DNA from: Morella rubra
Taxonomy: Eukaryota > Streptophyta > Magnoliopsida > Fagales > Myricaceae
Reading direction: 5' to 3'
Assembly: GCA_003952965.2 (NCBI GenBank)
Contig: CM025856.1
Location: forward strand, 19,560,053-19,624,052
Length of the DNA: 64,000 nt
Shown: one piece after another, positions 23,301-34,681 of the stretch
Numbering within the stretch: the first letter of the stretch is position 1
Layout: the number at the start of each line of letters is the position of its first letter
Notes under the pieces: model-generated
The model's input: the letters and a program-made list of their open reading frames with translations, nothing else
The model's database searches: none
Told to the model about the DNA's origin: nothing
Translations under genes and position numbers: made by a program

Positions 23301-24260
23301 TGAAGTACGAAGGTATGGTCTGCACGACATGAAAGCATGATCTGTACATGTCCGGTTGAGACCATTAAGTTGGAAGAATTAATGGATCAAACCCTACGTA
23401 AGCACAAGGAGACAGAGAAGTGCAAAGTCTACCATCCAGCGCATGTTTACACGTGTTGCATTTTTCAAGTGCAATTAAAATCTTTTCGAAGATTGTGGCG
23501 AGAAGAAACAGCTTCTAGGGAAATAAAAATCTCGAGCTTGTATCTTGGTACTTGGTAGGTAGGTGCGCGCGAAACACCTATCTATCTGTTCTATTGGTCC
23601 TTAATTAAGAATTTCTTATAGCTTCATCAAGCGAAGTAAATGATGAAGGACTGCCATTCTGCAGCGTATGGAAATTCTTATAGTCACACCTAGACGAGTT
23701 GACCGCCTCCTTCCACTCTTTTATTCAGTAAGAAACAAAAAAAAATGCTGAAGGATTGCAAGACATTCCTTAATATCTATGAATCAGAGACTTGTCAAGT
23801 TCGAGCTGACGTGCAGAAGAATTAATTTCCTCCTTCCAACATCCTTACTAACCACACTGAACATACGATTTCAGATGAGTCAGCACTATATGGTTCCTAT
23901 AATGTTGTACATGGATCTCACACGTAGTGGATTGCAGCAAAATGTACCAAACCCACCGTAAATCAATATAGCAATACTTGAACATAATGAAAGCAATTAT
24001 GTTATAGATAATTGCGGATTAGTTTAGTTTCAAAATTTGAAATTTTCTCAGGACTGCTAATTCTAGCATATATACAATTCATGTGTAATGTGTTGACGAC
24101 AAGAACCTTCTTTGTGGTAAGTAGTAGACGTTGTTCGCGATTAATTATGATCGCCTGCCATCAGAGAATAAAATATCCATTATGATTTGCTATCGTGCAA
24201 CCAAATAACTCCTCAAAGATTACATATTTTATTTCATGATTTTAACACAATTGATCAACC
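23301..24260. other. Intergenic region upstream of the Ole e 1-like gene (left)
   Basis: Contains short open frames but no recognised domain. The last few hundred bases are presumably the promoter of the next gene. Mirrored at about 45245-46200. Confidence 0.4.
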
Positions 24261-24267
24261 ACCTGCT

Positions 24268-24274
24268 TATAAAA
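24268..24274 (+). promoter_or_regulatory. TATA box of the Ole e 1-like gene (left)
   Basis: TATAAAA lies 72 bp upstream of the ATG at 24346. This implies a short 5'UTR and makes the 24346 ATG the first one in the transcript. The right-arm equivalent is at 45236-45242. Confidence 0.6.
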
Positions 24275-24345
24275 GGATTATGCATCGTAGCCCCTTCAGT
24301 ACTGCACCCCTCCATCATTCTCCTTCTGTATTCATAACAAAGACA

Positions 24346-25198
24346 ATGGCTTTCACACCTTTCTTCTCTTCTTGTCACTGTCAGTTATTGCCTCTGCTAG
24401 CGATTCTGGATATGCTCCAAAACCCGACTATGGCAAACCGAAAACCGAGAGAAACGATACGCCTTTCCCTTCAAAACCAGAGTATCATGAGAAACCAAAA
24501 CTGAAAGGAGACGATACACATCTCCCCCCAAAACCAGATTATCAGAAACCAAATCCAGAACTGATCGTTGGTATTCAGGGGGTTGTTTTATGTAAATCCG
24601 GTTCCAAGTATGTTCCAATTAAAGGTAATCTTTACGTCTAACTGTTCTTTGGGACATTTACCGATATCATTGCTTCTTTTAACTACCAACATGCAATTAA
24701 TATTCGAAAGGAGAGCTATCTTTATGCAAGCATGGGTCGAATGAGTCATCAACAATATGAGAGGCCGAATGTAATGGAGTCAAACATAGGAGCAGAAGAC
24801 CAATTTATAGCGTTGACTTGGTTTTAGTTATTCATTTTTTTTTTTTGTTGGTAAATGTAGGAGCTGTGGCAAGGATAGCATGTCTAGCTGCTGATGAGAA
24901 TGGCTACGAGACAACTCCGTTCTCCATATTGAGTAACGAATGCGATGCGAACGGCTATTTCCTCACAACATTATCTCTTTCGTTTCTTAAAAAGGGTTGG
25001 AAGATTCAGGAATGCAAGGCATATCTGTATCGTTCACCCCTGGGGACTTGTCAAGTTCCTGTTGATGTTAACCACGGTATCAGTGGTGCTCCCCTTTCTT
25101 CTTACCGTATCCTCAATGACAAGCATATGAAGTTATACTCTGTGGGGCCTTTCTTCTACACCTCAAAACCTCAGTCAGTCCCCAAATATGGTTACTAG
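24346..25198 (+). pseudogene. Proline-rich Pollen Ole e 1-domain protein gene with shifted start frame (left)
   Basis: Two exons, about 24346-24624 and 24861-25198, join at a GT-AG intron. Exon 1 encodes a hydrophobic segment ending in SVIASAS, then a proline/lysine repeat region with KPDY, KPEY and KPDYQKP units, then the start of the Ole e 1 domain (VGIQGVVLCKSG). Exon 2 continues with conserved cysteines and ends in MKLYSVGPFFYTS. Proteins of this family are secreted cell-wall structural proteins. The first ATG after the TATA box begins MAFT but is out of frame with the SVIASAS segment; that ATG's frame stops after about 52 codons. The rest reads open. It is either a recent pseudogene, a start-region sequencing error, or translated from another start. 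Confidence 0.65.
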
Positions 25199-26270
25199 AT
25201 ATAATATTATTGATATGTATGTTTTGAGCCTATCTATTTTCTACTTGATTTCTGAAATTGATCGGGTTTGGAAAGGAACGTTCAAGCTGGAATGAGAGAT
25301 CTGTTTTTTATTGCTGATTTTATTGGTGGTTGGAGCTAGGCAAAAGGTTCACTGCCTCTGCTGTCTGATCAGAGATAAATATTTGTAATAAACTTTGTTC
25401 AATCAATAAGTTCAGGAAACTTTTCTAATATCTTCGTTTAGAGAACATTAAATACCTATTTTTTGTTTTTTATTTTCTCAATGAATGGCAAAGTTGAGGT
25501 TTGGGAAGTTGCGTGGAATTGATGTTCTTCATTTTTGAAAACGTCAGTAAATCTTTTTTAGATTTAGCCAGAACGAACAGCTTCGAGAATATCAAAGTTT
25601 CGTGCTTGTATTATTATTTGTAAGAAATTAACTCCTTTCGAAGATTTGGCAGAACAAATAGCTTCTATTTACGTAAAGTTCGAGCTTGTACAGTAGCAGG
25701 TGACAAACGACAAATCTGTACAAATCAGTATGTCTTGTGTTCTCATATATATATATACGAGGGGATAAAGAAGGTCATGTATTAATGAACAAAACATGAT
25801 GGTATTCAAAATATTCATATAGCAAATTAAAATCTCACACCATGTCCTAGACATGACCAATCCAAGGCCGCTGGACATCACACCGGCTTAGGCAGGGCCG
25901 CGCCGGTCATACCAGGCACGGCTCCTGCCGAGGGCTCTAGCCAAGTGGTGCGGCAGCAGCTCCATCGTGCTGCTGCCCACTTTTCTTGGTGAGAGAAACT
26001 TTTTCTCTCTCTCCGTCAAAGAAGTTTCACAAATAATCCGAAATTCATATAAGAATCCAAAGGAAAATATTCACAACAGCATGATCACATCCAATATTTT
26101 CTACAGACTCTACATAAAAAATCTTTTCACTTGGTTTCGAAAAACGGCCAAGAACAAATCAATTTTTGTTTGAAATCGTTTTTCAAAAGCAAATTATAAA
26201 TCCGGCCGGCCAATACAAATATTTTTGCATGAACAATGGTACAGATGTCAAGAGAATGAAATTCAACTAA
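25199..26270. other. Intergenic region with a GC-rich retroelement-leader-like segment (left)
   Basis: Mostly AT-rich. The block at about 25862-25981 is strikingly GC-rich, with a small inverted repeat GGCAGCAG/CTGCTGCC. On the minus strand it lies downstream of the primer-binding-site-like string at about 26275-26290, as expected of an LTR retrotransposon leader, but no gag domain is readable. Mirrored at about 43235-44305, with the GC block at 43514-43632. Confidence 0.4.
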
Positions 26271-26274
26271 CCTA

Positions 26275-26290
26275 GGTTCTGATACCACTA
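26275..26290 (-). other. Initiator-Met tRNA primer-binding-site-like sequence
   Basis: On the minus strand the string TGGTATCAGAACC matches the usual copia primer-binding site (TGGTATCAGAGC) except near its 3' end. It is adjacent to LTR-like DNA at higher coordinates. In the right arm the equivalent position (about 43215-43240) reads differently and the site is lost. Confidence 0.45.
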
Positions 26291-26559
26291 AAAGTTTGCC
26301 TGCGAAATATTAACTTACTTGATCTTGACAGACGATCTTGATTTTCTCTGCGATTGATTTTTTAATCTTCTTTTAATCTTTAGGTCTTATTGATCTCACA
26401 TCTTGAGCCTTTTGATTTCACAACTTAGCAGCCTAAAAGTTGTATCTCCTTTCTTTCCACGCTCACAGTCGTTACAGAGTTTTTCTAAGGTCCTGATGGC
26501 CAACCCAAAAACTTACAATAGACTATCTCATAGCTATCCTTTTAAATAAAACTCACTGT

Positions 26560-26985
26560 GATAGGGCGAGAGATTGTTAGAGATCTCAGATCTTGACGTA
26601 GGATCACATGAAAAATTCTTTTTCCATTAATTCACTTATATTCTTTTATTTTGAATTTCAGGCTTCTATTAATTGTAATCATGTCTATCAACATATTACA
26701 ATTCACCCCCGAGTATTTGAGAGTGATTTATGAAATTCTTTAATATATTTATTTATCATCTACCATACTATATTCCACATAAGCTAATAGGACCAGAATC
26801 ATATCACCAATTAAGTCCTTAACTCATATAATTCTTAATTCACAATCTATAACCCGTTGGAGTTTCAATTGTTTACAAAATAATTTCACAAATAAATATA
26901 TATTATATATATTAATTTTGAAAAAACATTTTCACAAAATTCCATTAGCCAATGGTTTCTTTTCTAGTCCAACCATTTACAAAAA
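26560..26985. repeat. LTR-like direct repeat unit A (left)
   Basis: Shares order and wording with unit B at 27745-28150: TTCCATTAATTCACTTATATTC, AATTGTAATCATGTCTATC, CATACTATATTCCACATAAG, ATCTATAACCCGTTGGAG, and a final ACATTTTCACAAAAT. The similarity is obvious but clearly decayed. Right-arm mirror at about 42561-42986. Confidence 0.6.
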
Positions 26986-27744
26986 TATCGAATATACTAC
27001 TACATCAAGAGATTGATTGATTCCTTATTGAACATTTATACAAACTCATTTATTATGTAAAACCCAACGTTGTTTGGAATATTTAACCTAGAAAGATCAT
27101 CATCAAATGACTAGGTCAAAACATAAGTACACAACAAATAGACATATATAAACCTCTGAGGTCTAAGGATAAAATAAATTAATTGTGCTAAATATCTTCT
27201 CAACATCAGTGATCAATTCCAGAAGGTATTCATTTTTGATCTCGTTTAGTGCATGTATTCTTACAATACACTCACTCGTTTGCTTAAGGTCACCACCTCA
27301 ATGACGAAGTCCATCATCCTATTTAATAGAGGCACAATGAGTGTAGACCTATATACATAAACATGTACATTGGTCTAGAACAAACATCAAGTGAACAAGA
27401 ACCGAAGAGTCATACTTCTTGTATTTGATTCATTAATTATTGGCATGACTTTTCTACAATGTCACTTAACAATATTTGTGTAACATCTTATATCACATCA
27501 TAATACTCAATATATAAATATAAGAAGATCATCAAAGTCACAATGGAATGTTGGATCATTGAAAAAGAGCAGCTCAAGCGTGCTGCCTCCTTCGGATTCA
27601 CGCGCACAGTTCTTGATAGAGAATTTTAGGGAGAGAAAGCTTAGATAGAGAAACTCTTTCACGATATATCCTTATTCTCTTCTCAAATGAAAACTGTGAG
27701 CTATTATAATGGCTTGCTCATAGCTTTAACTGTGCTTGTGAGTG

Positions 27745-28150
27745 GGATCCTTAGGGACCTCAAATTTTAACTGTATGATCATTATGGAAAACTTTTTTTC
27801 ATTAACTCTCTTATATTCTGTATTCCAAATTTATGAGCTTCTACAAATTGTGATTATATCCATTAACATATCACAATTGACTTCCGAGATAATGAGATTG
27901 CTTTTGTAAAATCTCTTTTGCTAACAATTATATGCTTATTTATTCTTCTACCATACTATATTCTACATGAGTTAATAGGACCGAAATAATATCACTGATT
28001 AAATTCCTAACTCATATAATTCTTAATTCTCAGTCTATATCCAGTTGGACTGCCAAAAAATTTCAAAAATAATTTTCTCAAATAAATTTATTTTTACTTA
28101 CTATCTATATAAGTAAATAAAAACAGTGAAAATATTTTTCACAAAATCTC
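27745..28150. repeat. LTR-like direct repeat unit B (left)
   Basis: Direct, diverged copy of unit A about 1.17 kb further on. Together with the primer-site-like string this suggests remnants of related, possibly nested, LTR elements. Right-arm mirror at about 41396-41801. Confidence 0.6.
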
Positions 28151-28159
28151 GCTGCGTAA

Positions 28160-31130
28160 CGTTTTTATTTGAGTATAACATTATACAGATATAATGAATA
28201 GACTGCTTCAAAAAAAGACTAGTGAATTCCATATTGAGCAAATCAACATGCATTCGCGGATTCAAATGTTTCTTAACAAGAATCAAACATGCAACCACAC
28301 AAATTCATCATTTCAAAAAAAAAAAAAATGTATGCAACACTTTGTTCTTGTTTCTTCAAAACACACAAGCACAAAAACTCTTCTTCTTCGTTTTATGCAA
28401 GTACGAATTTACACTTTCACACATACAATATTAATGTAATCTTTCTCAAAGAAAAAAAAATCAAACAGGCAACACTTGATTTCGTGCAGTGTATAGATTC
28501 TTCTCACTTGGAGCACATGGGCACAAAGAATTTTTATTTTTGCCTATTTGTTATTTTTCCAAACAAAATAACCACATGCAAAAAATATTTGTATAATGTA
28601 TATATCTTTTATGTGGTTAGGTAGTTTGTAATACCTTGTTAATGATACATGATACGTGAGAGTTTACTTTTCTTATATTAGAATTTTATGTTTGATACAT
28701 TTATTATGCTGATAACAATTATGCTTTTGAATAATTACATAATATTCAATTTAGAATTTCCAAGTATACTTTCCCTTGTGATGACTTTTGGCTCTGACTA
28801 GCTAAATATATATGTTTATACTTCGTAGCTTTTAAAAATTATCATGTGGGTCTAGTATTTTGCTAACAACCTACAGTTTTAATCTTTTAGTAGATTAATT
28901 TCTTTACTTCAATGAAATTATATTTTAAACTTTTGAAATCTCTCTATATCATTCTTTGACTAAATCATTTTTTCGTTGAATTTTTCGCATTAAATTGAGG
29001 AAGGATATTTTGGTCATTCAAACACTTGGAGAACTTACGTGTCATAATCCTGCCATGTGTGTATTCTATTACTATAAAGAGAGACTAGGGTCAGTACAAA
29101 TATAGGGCGTGACATGTATAAACAAACAAGGAAAGAAGCTAGCTTCCTAGCTATGTCCAAAAATCTTCAAGCCTTATTCAAATATTTGCAAACAGAAAAT
29201 ATATGTTTTCATTTTCTTTTTGTGAAACTTCAAAATGGAAAAGGTAGACTTTGTCCAAGTTTATTTTTTTTGCAAATGCCTCATGGTTACGTTAGGCAAT
29301 TCTAAACTAGGTCCAAACTACATATGCTGGAACTTAAAAAAAGTTCAAAATGAACCCAATGAAGGCATAAAACGTGACCCCATTTATGACTCACTAGATG
29401 TGCTGTAACTTAAAAAAACTAGCAAAGAGAAATGTTCCAACTTTCTGTACCAAGACTTAAAAATCAATTCATAAATGTGTACAAAATAGATAAATACAAA
29501 ATCATTATGCCTCCTTAAGGATAAAGAAAAAGATCATGAGAACAAAAGTAAGGCAACATGCTATCAGTATGTTGATAATATGATATGTATCCCAAAGTTG
29601 AGAGACCAATTGACGAAAAACATAGTCTCACAGTTGATAGACAACAAAATATACATCAAACAACAACCCTCAATATTGTGTATCCCACGGTTGGGAGAAA
29701 AAAAAAAAATCAAGTATCTCTCTATCCCACTAATCTCTATTTATTTTAAGCTTGATAAATACCAATCAAGTGCACTAGTAGGTTGAAGTGTTCTGCATAT
29801 GTATCAAACACTTATGCAAACCGAGGGAATAAACAAGACAATAAAGGGGAGAAGACAGAACCCTACAAGGGAGACAGGAACATAAATAACGCCACAAGAG
29901 CTAGAGCTACAGATGCAAATCGATCGGAAAAAAAGTACTTGGTGAGACAGAATGCAAATTGAGAGGATGTAAAAAGCCTCTTTTGTGTATTGTTTGTTTC
30001 TTGAGAAAATGGTAAAGAAAGTACAAAAATAGCTTGTTCAGTAAGCCAAACTCCAAAAGGGTAAAACTAAACAACTTCTAGACTTTTATTTTTTCGATCC
30101 CTCTTGCTAATTGATTAACTATTTATATAAAGCAACATGCCTCTATTCTCATGTCTGCCTAACAACTTCCCAACTTGCACTAGACCATCTTATGCCAACT
30201 CAACATCCTTTTACACCCTGGGATCGTTACAGAGGAGTTCCGATTGATGAAGAATTGAGACAAACTTTTAGGTTTCTTCGAATATCCTAATTTCCTGAAG
30301 CTTGATTACGGACATAAATTCAAATGGGTGTCGTTGAAAGGGGTCGAATTGAAGAGTAGAAAGTTAGGGTTTTTTGGACTTTTTTCTCCACAGGGAACGT
30401 GTATATGACTTGCTCATTTGGGGTGGGATATCGGGGAGGGAGATGGGTCCAACGGAGAGTGAGTTAACTTAAATTTTTAGAAAAAAGTTGATAGGGTGTG
30501 CGCGTCGTTGATGATGAGCGATGGGGTGGCATCAAGCTGGCCTAGTAGGACAGGTGTTCGTCGCTGGTTGGTGCACACGTGGAGATTTTTTTTCAGCTCA
30601 ACATTGGGTGTTAGTGGTCTGACGAAACAGAGGGACCATTTGTTTACTAAACAATTATTGTACCAAGATTAAGACGAATTTATACAAACATATACCACAT
30701 GGACTGTTTGTCTAATTAAGTTTTTTTTTTTTTTTTTTTAAAATAATAAGTAGATTACGAATGTTCTTATATTTATAGGAATGTAGTCGAATCAACACTT
30801 AAAATAGATCAAATTTGAAGGTATTGGTGGTTCAACATTTTTCGTTTGGCATAGAAAGCAGTAGTAAGTACATTAAATAATTTTCAGCACATTTTAATTT
30901 GACAGATAAGTTGAATTTTGTTTCTTTTGATCTATGATTGCACAGCAAGACCCCAAGAGTGGAACAACAAAAGCTGTAGATTTACATAGTAAGACACTTA
31001 AAAAAAAGTAGTAAATGGTGGTTGTCTGAAGTTGCTAGAGATAATCGTGCAAGTAAAAATGATTTCATATCCTAAGAATTTTACACCATGATCTTATTAG
31101 AATCCATAATGTAATTTTATAATTGTAGGA
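28160..31130. other. AT-rich intergenic DNA (left), no gene supported
   Basis: Several open frames of 60-110 codons exist, but they are low-complexity (Lys/Asn/Phe), change between the arms and show no domain. A poly-T tract followed by AATAATAAGTAGATTA at about 30721-30760 resembles a retroposon tail. Mirrored at about 38452-41390. Confidence 0.45.
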
Positions 31131-31134
31131 GAAA

Positions 31135-31464
31135 ATGGTAGACATTCAATCCCAATCTACTTCAGAGTCAGATACATCAAATGACGTTGAGGTTTTCAGT
31201 TGGGTCCTTAGGATCAAATCTAGCTATGTGAGAGGTTTGAGTCGCTTTGTAAGGCCTATGCCTCATCCTCTTTTGTGTCCATACAAAGTGAGGCCGCACT
31301 TGCTGACTTAGAGGGAGCTATGTGACAATATAAGAGATGAGGTCGAGGCAGAGCAACTATGATAAGCTAAAAATCAAACAATCAAAAATGGAGGTGCAAA
31401 TTAAGGCAAATGCAAGATCAATTTCAACAAATCTTGACATAAGCTTCACAAAGAGATTCATAGG
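31135..31464 (+). pseudogene. CACTA (Transposase_24-like) C-terminal fragment (left)
   Basis: The frame from the ATG at 31135 reads SWVLRIKSSYVRGLSRFVRP and then stops near 31311. In another frame the sequence continues SIQSEAALADLEGAM. The YVRGL...RP motif followed by a SEAxLADLE coiled-coil start is characteristic of the C-terminus of plant Ptta/En/Spm (CACTA) transposases. Frameshift and stops show it is dead. Surrounding GTTCGAAC and GACGAAA motifs fit CACTA subterminal repeats. Confidence 0.55.
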
Positions 31465-31893
31465 TAATTGCTAATTATGAGGTTTTCCATGTGGATTTTT
31501 GTTTTGTTGATAGTTTAGGCTTGAGTGGAATCTTAGAATATTTTCTAAGATTTGAATGTGTGAAGTAGTGATACTTATTTTTGCTTTTTAGACTTTGTGT
31601 AGAACTTTGGTGCTTTTCTATTTCAAATTATATTGTGTTGAGATGTTTGTAATTCAAGAATATTTTCAGGGTTAGAGATTACAAATCTGTTTTGGTATAG
31701 AAATATATTAATTATGGATCATAAATGTGCAAGAATTTAGAATTCTGTAAACAGGAATCACGTTCAAACAGGAGAACCAATTCGAACGAATAGTACCAGT
31801 TCGAATGAAATTAATTATTAGTGATGAAATTCTTTTGTTGCTAAAGAGAAGACCACATGATTTGGGAAGACTTTGCGACGAATCAGTATAGAG

Positions 31894-32057
31894 GTCACTA
31901 AAACGTTCGTTCGAACAAACATTGTTGTTCGAACAATATTTTTATTGACGACCTACGTATTCGTTGTCAAATGTCTCGAAAGTATTTGTGACAAATACTT
32001 TCGTCACAAAAATATCGTTCGAACCACAATGTCTGTTTGAACGAACGTTTTAGTGAC
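31894..32057. repeat. Nested imperfect hairpin with TTCGAAC motifs (left)
   Basis: GTCACTAAAACGTTCGTTC at 31894 is mirrored by GAACGAACGTTTTAGTGAC ending at 32057. Inner parts (CATTGT-GTTCGAACAATATTTTT) also pair. Each side is about 55-60 bp with a few mismatches. It lies inside the CACTA-like remnant and could be its subterminal repeat pair or a separate small element. Confidence 0.7.
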
Positions 32058-32129
32058 AATCTATTCATCACTGAAAACGCAACCAGGGGACAAGGAGTGC
32101 CTTTTTTCACGTGAATCAGACTAGATTTA

Positions 32130-32520
32130 TCTCAGATGCATGCGGCCGGGATTACCAATGTCACGATTGGAATTAGGAAAGGAAGCTACTTCTGAATATG
32201 AGGAGGAGGTTGAATCAATAGCAAAACCGTGTACTTTCCCGATGCTTTCCTTTGGGGTTGGACCAAAATATTCTTCCCTACGGGGTTTAATTTGTTCCAG
32301 TCAATAAGAGGCATACCCTCAGTGTGCTTCTAGTTCTAGAGGGAATTCTTAACCCCTCGATTGAAGACGAGAGGCAGTCCTGTTCTAAGGTCGCCCGCTC
32401 TTATCCTAGTAGCCGCATCATCTCTTTCCTATTCTAGCTTGTAAGCAGGTCTTTTCTCTCTTTCTTTATCCAGCTATCAGCAGTTCAGACGCAACTGACG
32501 TGATGTTTGATAACTTTTAG
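32130..32520. other. Higher-GC segment, possible organelle-derived DNA (left)
   Basis: From GCATGCGGCCGGGATTACC to about GACGCAACTGACG the base composition and texture are unlike the AT-rich neighbours and resemble plant mitochondrial intergenic DNA. This impression rests on composition and style only; no mitochondrial gene is present. Right-arm mirror at about 37080-37460. Confidence 0.25.
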
Positions 32521-32635
32521 CATCGAAATTCAATTTTTAGTGGCAAAAAAACCTTATTATCTACGATTAAAAAAAAAGAAAAGAAAAGAAAAGAAGATGA
32601 AGAAGAAGAAGTCATTACCGAAGGTTTGAGTTTTA

Positions 32636-32760
32636 GGGACGAAATTTTTTTTCATCGCTGAAAATGGTTTTAGCATCCGTTGCTAATTTTCGTCTTTGGT
32701 GAACATCCGCAACGGGTTATAGCGATGAAATTGAGACGAAATTTTCGTCACTGGAAAGGA
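32636..32760. repeat. GACGAAA-type transposon subterminal repeat (left)
   Basis: GGGACGAAATTTTTTTTCATCGC, CTAATTTTCGTC, GCGATGAAATTGAGACG and TTTTCGTCACTGG form direct and inverted copies of a GACGAAA word, a style common at CACTA ends. Mirror at about 36828-36952. Confidence 0.45.
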
Positions 32761-33417
32761 AAAAATGTTGTACTTGCAAGATCAATATTTTTCAAAAGTT
32801 GCCTCTAATATAATTTTTACGCACTCACCACTGTCATAGACTACTACAAAAACAATTATATCTTAACAGATTTTATTAATCATTAAAAAAATGTTTGCAG
32901 AACACACCACGAAAGATACCCGGACTTTTTTTCTTTGGGTAGGAATTATAAGTTTTGACTTCAAAACGGATAAAAGTGATTTTCTAGGAAACAAGGCTTC
33001 AAGTTAATTCATAAGAACAAGCTATAGCACGAGTGTACGACGAGTATATGATTCCTTGGCTCTCTTTGCCCTTACCTTAGTCTTGTTTTTCATTGGATAC
33101 GTAGCAGGTTACCCAGCAAGCACGTCCACCTCGACCTAAAGAAAGCCAATAGTTTAATTTGAGTTGTGTTGTGTTGGGGGAGAATTGTCGCAGAGTACCT
33201 GCTTTTGGTGGCTATTAATAGAATTGTGGCAGAGAACCTGCTTTTGGTGGCTATTCATCCTAACTCCCTCCACTGGCATTTATAAAATTCTTAAACTAGT
33301 CCCCTTCGTATTGGAAAGTTAAGTGGTCCCATCTTATTTTCATTGGAATCTACGCCTAAATTATTACCCACTCATTGCATAATTCATGAAATTCGCTATT
33401 TCTACCGATTAAAAAAA

Positions 33418-33590
33418 GTTTTTTTTTTTTTTTTAATAAGTTAGTAAGTAGTATCGATCCAAAAACTACAAAGGGAGCAAAGACTCAAAAGAGCTCAAAG
33501 AGCTAGAACATGACCCAAAGGCCAATAAAGTTACGACAGCAGAATTACGTAGCAGAAAAAACAGAGTACATGCAAGATCAAAGTAATTGC
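33418..33590 (-). mobile_element. Poly(A)-tailed retroposon fragment (left)
   Basis: A long T run, then AATAAGTTAGTAAGTAG, then a moderately GC segment containing GGAGCAAAGACTCAAAAGAG. On the minus strand this is a short sequence ending in poly(A). The mirror at about 36000-36170 has a different run length and a few indels. Confidence 0.4.
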
Positions 33591-33599
33591 TTTTTTTGT

Positions 33600-34430
33600 C
33601 ACATCCATAGCAATTTCATACCGTAATACTTTTTCCTAATAAAAAACCAAGTGTCGGGAAACATCACAGTACTTTCAACTTTCCCATCGTATGTTCCCGT
33701 GTCTTCATTTTCAATATAGAGAAATTATACTTTGCTTCCCTAATTATCCTACGTTTCACTTCAAATTTTGCATTTAATCTATGGATAGGTTTTTAATTTG
33801 CATTCCGTATTATAATTTAAAAGTTTAATTATATAATGATATGACTCATTTTTTATTGATTTTGTGACAAAATATTCACATGAAGTGCAATTTAAAAATG
33901 GTTAGTATGTAATTAAAAGGTGCAAAGTATATTTTCTCTTAATTTATCTTTTTCTTTTGTTAAAATTTTATGCTTTCATTCACTTTTTGTATCTAATTAA
34001 CCAAAATAATTTGTTTGTCATTAGATTTACGGTAAACACTATTTATGTGATTGTTTATGCAGTGTATGTACTATTATGGCATTCAATGTCTACTTCTTTC
34101 TTTACAAATTAGACTATCCTAATTAAGGCAGACACATTTAATGCCCTCTGAGCATTTCTGTACATAGATTACCCAATTAAGACAATAATCCCCCCTTCCA
34201 CGTTTTTATTAAATAATAATAATTAAGACGGATCCATAATCTAGGAAAACGCTTATCTGTCTTCACGTGTACAGTCCCTTATTCTTTGTTAATCATAAAT
34301 AGTTTGATACAATTCCGTGGTTGCTCCTCATTTGTCTCTTCACTACTCTCTCCTTCACATTTGCATTCTGGCTCGCAGATTCTCCAGGCCAGTAAAAAAT
34401 CTTAGGTATATAGTTATACAGTTATACGTC
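33600..34430 (+). promoter_or_regulatory. Upstream region of the carboxypeptidase-like exon (left)
   Basis: AT-rich DNA leading to the ATG at 34431. A CATAAATAG string near 34295 could serve as a weak TATA box. No other motif is certain. Mirrored at about 35154-35990. Confidence 0.35.
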
Positions 34431-34567
34431 ATGGCCATGGCCAACTTCTTCTTCCTGTCGCTTTGCCTGCTTTTGACTTCGGGAATCATTGAAGCTGCCC
34501 CAAGCACTACTCTCATCAATCACCTTCCTGGTTTTAATGGGACTTTTCCTTCCAAACACTACGCAGG
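34431..34567 (+). CDS. Serine carboxypeptidase-like (SCPL20-type) exon 1 only (left)
   Basis: The frame starts with two in-frame ATGs (34431 and 34437) and a signal peptide (about residues 1-23, with FFFLSLCLLLTSG). It continues with INHLPGFNGTFPSKHYAG, the conserved N-terminus of plant serine carboxypeptidases of the SCPL20 type, which remove C-terminal residues in the secretory pathway or vacuole. The exon ends at a clear GTAAGT donor (34568). Only about 114 bases of intron remain before the palindrome spacer, and no second exon, catalytic Ser, Asp or His is found anywhere in the window. The gene is therefore truncated by the palindrome centre. Confidence 0.75.
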
Positions 34568-34681
34568 GTAAGTGTCTTATTTTCCATATCATGATTACCA
34601 AGAGCTTTCAAGGTCGACGACTCCGGGTCTAGTCTCATACTAACTATCACCAATATCATGGGGATATTCTTAGTTTTATAT

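Larger units (their letters stand above)
5519..34681 (+). repeat. Left arm of giant inverted repeat (at least 29 kb)
   Basis: This arm is matched in reverse complement by 34903-64000. Anchors seen directly are 5519/64000 (sum 69519), 8541/60959 (69500), 16563/52927 (69490), 21679/47813 (69492), 25198/44306 (69504) and 34681/34903 (69584). The drift in the sums shows many small indels between the arms. The arm carries three complete gene structures, transposon remnants and the first exon of a fourth gene. Its outer end may lie left of 5519, because the partner sequence is cut off by the window edge. It could be a real palindrome, or an assembly join of two haplotypes or of a fold-back molecule. 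Confidence 0.97.

Noticed and set aside
28194..28624. Open frames of 70-111 codons (and the 142-codon version at 40924-41352)
   Set aside because: Low-complexity AT-rich DNA. The frame is joined or split by single-base changes between the arms and no domain is present.
32838..32860. CACTA terminus at ACTACTACAAAAAC
   Set aside because: It resembles a CACTA end, but the matching opposite end and a 3-bp target duplication were not found.
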